From CAZDHT01 sp964505325 (GTDB lineage Bacteria > Planctomycetota > PUPC01): DNA of 10,305 nucleotides. The position numbers and the translations under genes are program-made. This document shows, piece by piece, positions 7,781 through 10,305 of the stretch (within the stretch, counting starts at the first letter, position 1; every line of letters starts with the position of its first letter). Under the pieces are notes generated by a model, which did not search any database, was not told the origin of the DNA, and saw nothing but the letters and a program-made list of their open reading frames with translations. The stretch covers positions 1-10,305 of the forward strand of contig CAZDHT010000201.1 in assembly GCA_964505325.1 (NCBI GenBank). Direction: 5' to 3'.

Positions 7781-7864
7781 ACCACGAAGACCACGAAGCA
7801 CACGAAGGGCAGACAAGGGATAGGGGCGTTCCATTGAACGCGCCCACTTCGTGTCATTCGTGGT
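7781..7864. repeat. ACGAAG-type inverted-repeat hairpin element
   Basis: Three tandem 9-mers, ACCACGAAG, ACCACGAAG and CACACGAAG (7781-7807), face an inverted arm at 7847-7864. The reverse complement of that arm is ACCACGAATGACACGAAG, matching 15 of 18 bases of the first two 9-mers. Inside, GCGTTC (7826-7831) pairs with GAACGC (7836-7841) around a CATT loop, and GGG (7823-7825) pairs with CCC (7843-7845) past one bulged base. The whole 84 bp can fold into one long hairpin on either strand. It lies between the small-gene cassette and the heparinase start. It could reduce read-through or act as a REP-like dispersed element. Read on the minus strand it gives the spurious hydrophobic string FVCFVVFVV in frame with the heparinase gene. 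Confidence 0.65.
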
Positions 7865-7874
7865 GAGATCAAAG

Positions 7875-7931
7875 CTACGTCCGCACCTGGCCGGAGCCTC
7901 GGACGACGAACTTGTAGCTGGTCAGCTCGCG
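7875..7931 (-). pseudogene. proA: Relic of a second proA 3' end
   Basis: These 57 bases read on the minus strand as RELTSYKFVVRGSGQVRT followed by TAG. The intact proA ends RELTSYKFVVRGSGQVRA followed by TGA at 8450-8506. By hand alignment 46 of 57 bases match. Of 18 codons, six differ synonymously (including AGC/TCG serine), one changes Thr/Ala, and the stops differ. No proA-like sequence precedes the relic, so it is a detached tail and not a decayed full gene. The synonymous pattern means the two tails diverged under protein-level selection, so this is not a fresh tandem duplication. It lies 129 bp upstream of the heparinase start. Confidence 0.85.
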
Positions 7932-8155
7932 GGAAGAAGAGCTTTTTGCGCCTTGCTCGGCAAGGGCACGAGAACGAAGTACGACTCCGGATAAAGGTAG
8001 TCCTCACCGGACTCGTCGATGACCCGTAGGTAGCCGTCTTTCGCCGCCTTCTCATCCGGAACGATCCGGTAAACCTTCCGCTTCTCTAGGTCGTCACAGT
8101 CCGAGTCCTCGACGCACAGCGCGAACAATGCGTCAGTCTTTGCCTTCGTCATCAT
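7922..8155 (-). CDS. Small conserved hypothetical protein, downstream gene of a two-gene cassette
   Basis: The protein is 77 residues, soluble and acidic, with CVEDSDCDDLEKRKVYRIVPDE near the N-terminus split around two cysteines, and GYLRVIDESGEDYLYPESYF in the centre. I recall similar small proteins from cyanobacteria and planctomycetes next to a partner like the upstream gene, but I know no function and give no family number. ATG 8155 lies 2 nt after the stop of the upstream gene (TGA-AA-ATG), which implies coupling; ATG 8152 is an alternative start. The last codons (GCG AGC TGA) lie inside the proA relic and read it in a different frame, so the gene takes its stop from the relic. Codons such as CTA, GTT and GGT are used more freely than in proA, consistent with transfer. 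Confidence 0.7.
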   Translation of the reverse strand: MMTKAKTDALFALCVEDSDCDDLEKRKVYRIVPDEKAAKDGYLRVIDESGEDYLYPESYFVLVPLPSKAQKALLPAS

Positions 8156-8449
8156 TTTCAGTCCAGAAGCCGCTTGAGTTTCATCTTCTTCCGGCCCACT
8201 CCGTGCGCCTCGTACCAGTGCACCTCCGCTCGGCAGATTCTTCCCGTAGCAAGGCGCACCGTCGCAACGCCCTTGAGCTTGCGCCATCGTCTCTGGCCGA
8301 ACTGCTTGCGGAGCCGCATAACGTCGCGAATCCGGCCGCCAGCGGCGATTACCTCAACGTGCTCAATCTCGCTGACCAGCTCGAAGTACATCCTTCATTA
8401 TCTTCCCGACGCGGCCGGATTTCAAGCGTCGCGGCCGGGCCCGCCGCGC
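7932..8449. mobile_element. Candidate inserted cassette between two proA 3'-end copies
   Basis: About 520 bp holding only the two small genes is bounded on one side by the intact proA tail (8450-8506) and on the other by a diverged proA tail (7875-7931) in the same orientation. Elements that integrate in the 3' end of a gene leave this layout: one tail restores the gene and the other is displaced. No integrase, transposase or terminal inverted repeat is visible. The segment may therefore be a recombination-borne cassette or a deletion remnant of a larger element. Confidence 0.4.
8158..8391 (-). CDS. Small basic conserved hypothetical protein, upstream gene of the cassette
   Basis: The protein is 77 residues, soluble and strongly basic towards the C-terminus. 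It starts MYFELVSEIEHVEVIAAG, continues with RLRKQFGQRRWRKLKGVATV, and ends with EVHWYEAHGVGRKKMKLKRLLD. The Arg/Lys-rich middle and tail would suit nucleic-acid binding or binding to its acidic partner, but no known domain is recognised. A toxin-antitoxin-like or other accessory pair is possible because the two genes are small, coupled and of opposite charge; this is inference only. The start is ATG 8391, with GGGAAG about 10 nt upstream. It lies 58 nt downstream of the proA stop and could be transcribed from the proA promoter. Confidence 0.7.
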   Translation of the reverse strand: MYFELVSEIEHVEVIAAGGRIRDVMRLRKQFGQRRWRKLKGVATVRLATGRICRAEVHWYEAHGVGRKKMKLKRLLD

Positions 8450-9706
8450 TCACGCCCGTACCTGGCCGGAGCCGCGGACGACGAACTTGTACGAGGTCAA
8501 TTCACGAAGCCCCATCGGCCCGCGGGCATGAATCTTGTCCGTCGAGATGCCGATCTCCGCGCCCATCCCGTACTCGCCGCCGTCGCTGAATCGCGTCGAG
8601 GCGTTGACCATCACCGACGACGAATCGACCTCGCTGAGGAACTTCTCGGCCGTCGCCTCGTCCTGCGTGATGATGGCGTCCGTGTGCGCCGAGCCGTACT
8701 TCGTGATGTGCTCGATGGCCTCGTCCACCGAATCGACCACCCGCACCGCCAGGATGAGACCCAGGTACTCCTCGTAGTAGTCGCCCTCGGTCGCGTGCTG
8801 CAAGTCCGGCATAATGGCGCGCGATTTCTCGCAGCCGCGCACGTCGACCGCCTCTTCCCGCAGCAGCGGCACGATCCGGGGGAGGAACTTGGCCGCGACG
8901 TTGACGTGCACCAGCAGCGTCTCCATCGCGTTGCACACCCCCGGCCGTTGGACCTTCGCGTTCATCACGATGGACTCGGCCATGTCCAGGTCGGCCGCCG
9001 CATCGACGAACACGTGGCACACGCCCTTGTAGTGCTTGATGACGGGCACTTTCGACTTCTCGACGACGGTGCGGATGAGCTCCTCGCCGCCCCTCGGAAT
9101 GACCAGGCTCACCCGGCCTTCGGCAACGAGCAGATAATCCACCACGGCACGGTCGGTGGTGTCGACGACCTGGACCGCGTTGCGCGGCAGGCCGGCCTTC
9201 TCCAGCGCACCTTGCAGGACGCTGCCGATGGCGACGTTCGACTGGAGCGATTCTTTGCCGCCACGCAGGATGACCGCGTTGCCCGACTTGAGACACAGGC
9301 CGGCGGCGTCGGCGGTCACGTCCGGCCGGGATTCATAGATGATGACGATCACCCCGATGGGCACGCGGACGCGCTCGATGACCAAGCCGTTCGGCCGCTC
9401 GGTCGTTTCGAACACCTCGCCGATCGGGTCGGGCAGTCCGCGGACGACGCCCAAACCATCCACCATCGACTGGATACGCTTATCGGTGAGGGTGAGGCGG
9501 TCAACCATCGCCGACGAGAGCCCCGCTTCCTTGGCCGCCTCGACGTCCTTCGCGTTCGCGCTCTTCAGCGCGTCGGCATTCACCATGATGCCATCGGCCA
9601 TCGCCTCCAGCGCGGCGTTCTTGGCCTCGGTCGACGCCCCGGCCAGCGCCCGCGCCGCAACCGCGGCCCTCTCGACCAGCTCATCGGTATATGTGTTTAC
9701 GTCCAT
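8450..9706 (-). CDS. proA: Glutamate-5-semialdehyde dehydrogenase (gamma-glutamyl phosphate reductase)
   Basis: The protein is 418 residues, full length for ProA. It reduces gamma-glutamyl phosphate to glutamate-5-semialdehyde with NADPH, the second step of proline synthesis, in the cytoplasm. Family landmarks are RVPIGVIVIIYESRPDVT, LKSGNAVILRGGKES, IPRGGEELI, the catalytic-Cys segment RPGVCNAMETLLVH (Cys258), and the C-terminal FSDGGEYGMGAEIGIST with KIHARGPMGLRELTSYK. ATG 9706 is preceded by a GAGGGTGAG ribosome-binding region and a strong promoter about 35 bp upstream. The usual partner proB (glutamate 5-kinase) is not in the window. The last 18 codons exist in a second, diverged copy at 7875-7931, so the present C-terminus may have been replaced by recombination; the reading frame is nevertheless intact. 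Confidence 0.96.
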   Translation of the reverse strand: MDVNTYTDELVERAAVAARALAGASTEAKNAALEAMADGIMVNADALKSANAKDVEAAKEAGLSSAMVDRLTLTDKRIQSMVDGLGVVRGLPDPIGEVFETTERPNGLVIERVRVPIGVIVIIYESRPDVTADAAGLCLKSGNAVILRGGKESLQSNVAIGSVLQGALEKAGLPRNAVQVVDTTDRAVVDYLLVAEGRVSLVIPRGGEELIRTVVEKSKVPVIKHYKGVCHVFVDAAADLDMAESIVMNAKVQRPGVCNAMETLLVHVNVAAKFLPRIVPLLREEAVDVRGCEKSRAIMPDLQHATEGDYYEEYLGLILAVRVVDSVDEAIEHITKYGSAHTDAIITQDEATAEKFLSEVDSSSVMVNASTRFSDGGEYGMGAEIGISTDKIHARGPMGLRELTSYKFVVRGSGQVRA

Positions 9707-9739
9707 CGCTCACCCTCGCAGATCTGGATGGTCTTGCGG

Positions 9740-9768
9740 ATTATAGCGGGACCGTGCCCGGTATTCAA
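9740..9768 (-). promoter_or_regulatory. Sigma70-type promoter for proA
   Basis: On the minus strand TTGAAT (9763-9768) and a perfect TATAAT (9740-9745) are separated by 17 bp. Transcription would start near 9733, giving a leader of roughly 27 nt. No other promoter of this quality was seen between here and 3830, so this one may also serve the small genes and perhaps the heparinase/propeller pair. Confidence 0.65.
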
Positions 9769-9867
9769 TCGCTGGCAGGCCGGGCCGTCCCGGTGAGCAA
9801 CCTGGAGTGCCGTGGCGACCGACAGGCAACGCGTCAGTGGGTGTGATCGTAGGGATAGTGGTGTCCG

Positions 9868-10224
9868 TCAACTCACGCCGAGCTTCAGCCCGAGCTCTGT
9901 CAAACCTGCGAGTGCGAAGATGAACAAGATCCAGCCGACCAGCCCGCCCAGAATGCCGACCACCAGCGCCTCGACCCAGCCCGCGCCGAACAGGGTCTTA
10001 TAGCACAGTGCCATCACGGCGAGGCCTACGAGCCCGCCGATTCCTGCCACCGAGAGCAACAGGTAGACCACGGCGACGAGCAGCATCTTGGTGAACAGCA
10101 TCCTGAACCCGCCCGGGCCGGAGGTCTCGAACCGAGCCCAGAAGAGCCCCAGGAACTTCACGGTTCCTGCGAACGCCAGTGCGAACACCGGGACCCCAAT
10201 CACGAAAAGCAAGACATAGCCCAT
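9868..10224 (-). CDS. Small integral membrane protein of unknown function
   Basis: The protein is 118 residues and mostly hydrophobic. There are three or four predicted membrane segments: about residues 3-28, 46-73 (possibly two short helices around a Gly-rich turn, AGIGGLVGLAV) and 84-112 (VVGILGGLVGWILFIFALAG). A polar loop, RFETSGPGGFR, lies at about 31-41. I do not recognise the family. The start at ATG 10224 is well supported by GGAGG four bases upstream. Its stop lies about 100 bp before the proA promoter, and the 81 bp upstream to the window edge show no clear promoter, so it could belong to an operon beginning outside the window. Confidence 0.65.
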   Translation of the reverse strand: MGYVLLFVIGVPVFALAFAGTVKFLGLFWARFETSGPGGFRMLFTKMLLVAVVYLLLSVAGIGGLVGLAVMALCYKTLFGAGWVEALVVGILGGLVGWILFIFALAGLTELGLKLGVS

Positions 10225-10305
10225 TCGACCTCCCTCCGTTTATCGGCTGAGACCTGCGCGGCGGCTACGGCCTTGTGCGCCGGTTCGTCCGCACATGCTT
10301 CAACA

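Noticed and set aside
7781..7807. CRISPR-like tandem repeat
   Set aside because: The units are 9 bp with no spacers between them, and an inverted arm completes a hairpin. There are no cas genes.
8174..9796. Plus-strand 540-codon open frame
   Set aside because: It is antisense to proA and a small gene, with a His/Asp/Arg-rich translation typical of the reverse strand of GC-rich coding sequence.

Overview
This is a GC-rich bacterial scaffold fragment, probably from a metagenome assembly, since it contains a run of exactly 100 Ns at 1133-1232. The gene content suggests a Planctomycetota, Lentisphaerota or Hydrogenedentota-like bacterium. The pointers are a prepilin-like protein ending in an H-X9-DG motif, a UroD-like methyltransferase homologue, a large heparinase II/III protein with a CPxC...CPxC insert, and short ACGAAG-type intergenic repeats. 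The phylum is an inference from family distribution; no marker gene is present.

Layout from left to right. A plus-strand UroD/MtaA-like gene with its own TTGACC-16-TATAAT promoter runs into the assembly gap. Facing it across the gap is a minus-strand operon of two genes: a membrane-anchored HEAT-repeat protein, then a prepilin-type H-X9-DG protein whose last residues are lost in the gap. The frame of the second gene is open for 470 codons. The operon has a TTGACA-18-TAGAAT promoter. Back to back with that promoter is a plus-strand promoter (TTGCAA-17-TATACT) driving a roughly 190-nt structured RNA. Its long closing stem, conserved bubble sequences and terminal T-run identify it as 6S RNA.

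From 3830 to 9706 everything reads on the minus strand. In transcription order these are proA (with a TTGAAT-17-TATAAT promoter), two 77-residue small genes 2 nt apart, a short relic of a second proA 3' end, an ACGAAG hairpin repeat, a heparinase II/III-family protein, and a beta-propeller protein coupled to it by a TAATG overlap. The heparinase and propeller genes look like a polysaccharide-degradation pair. Beyond the proA promoter, at the right edge, lies a small membrane protein of unknown function.

The most unusual structure is at proA. The last 18 codons plus stop of proA (8450-8506) recur at 7875-7931, on the far side of the two small genes. The copies encode 17 of 18 identical residues but differ at six synonymous codons. 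This is what one expects if a small cassette landed at the 3' end of proA and brought, or displaced, a tail from a diverged proA. The downstream small gene takes its last codons and stop, out of frame, from the displaced tail.
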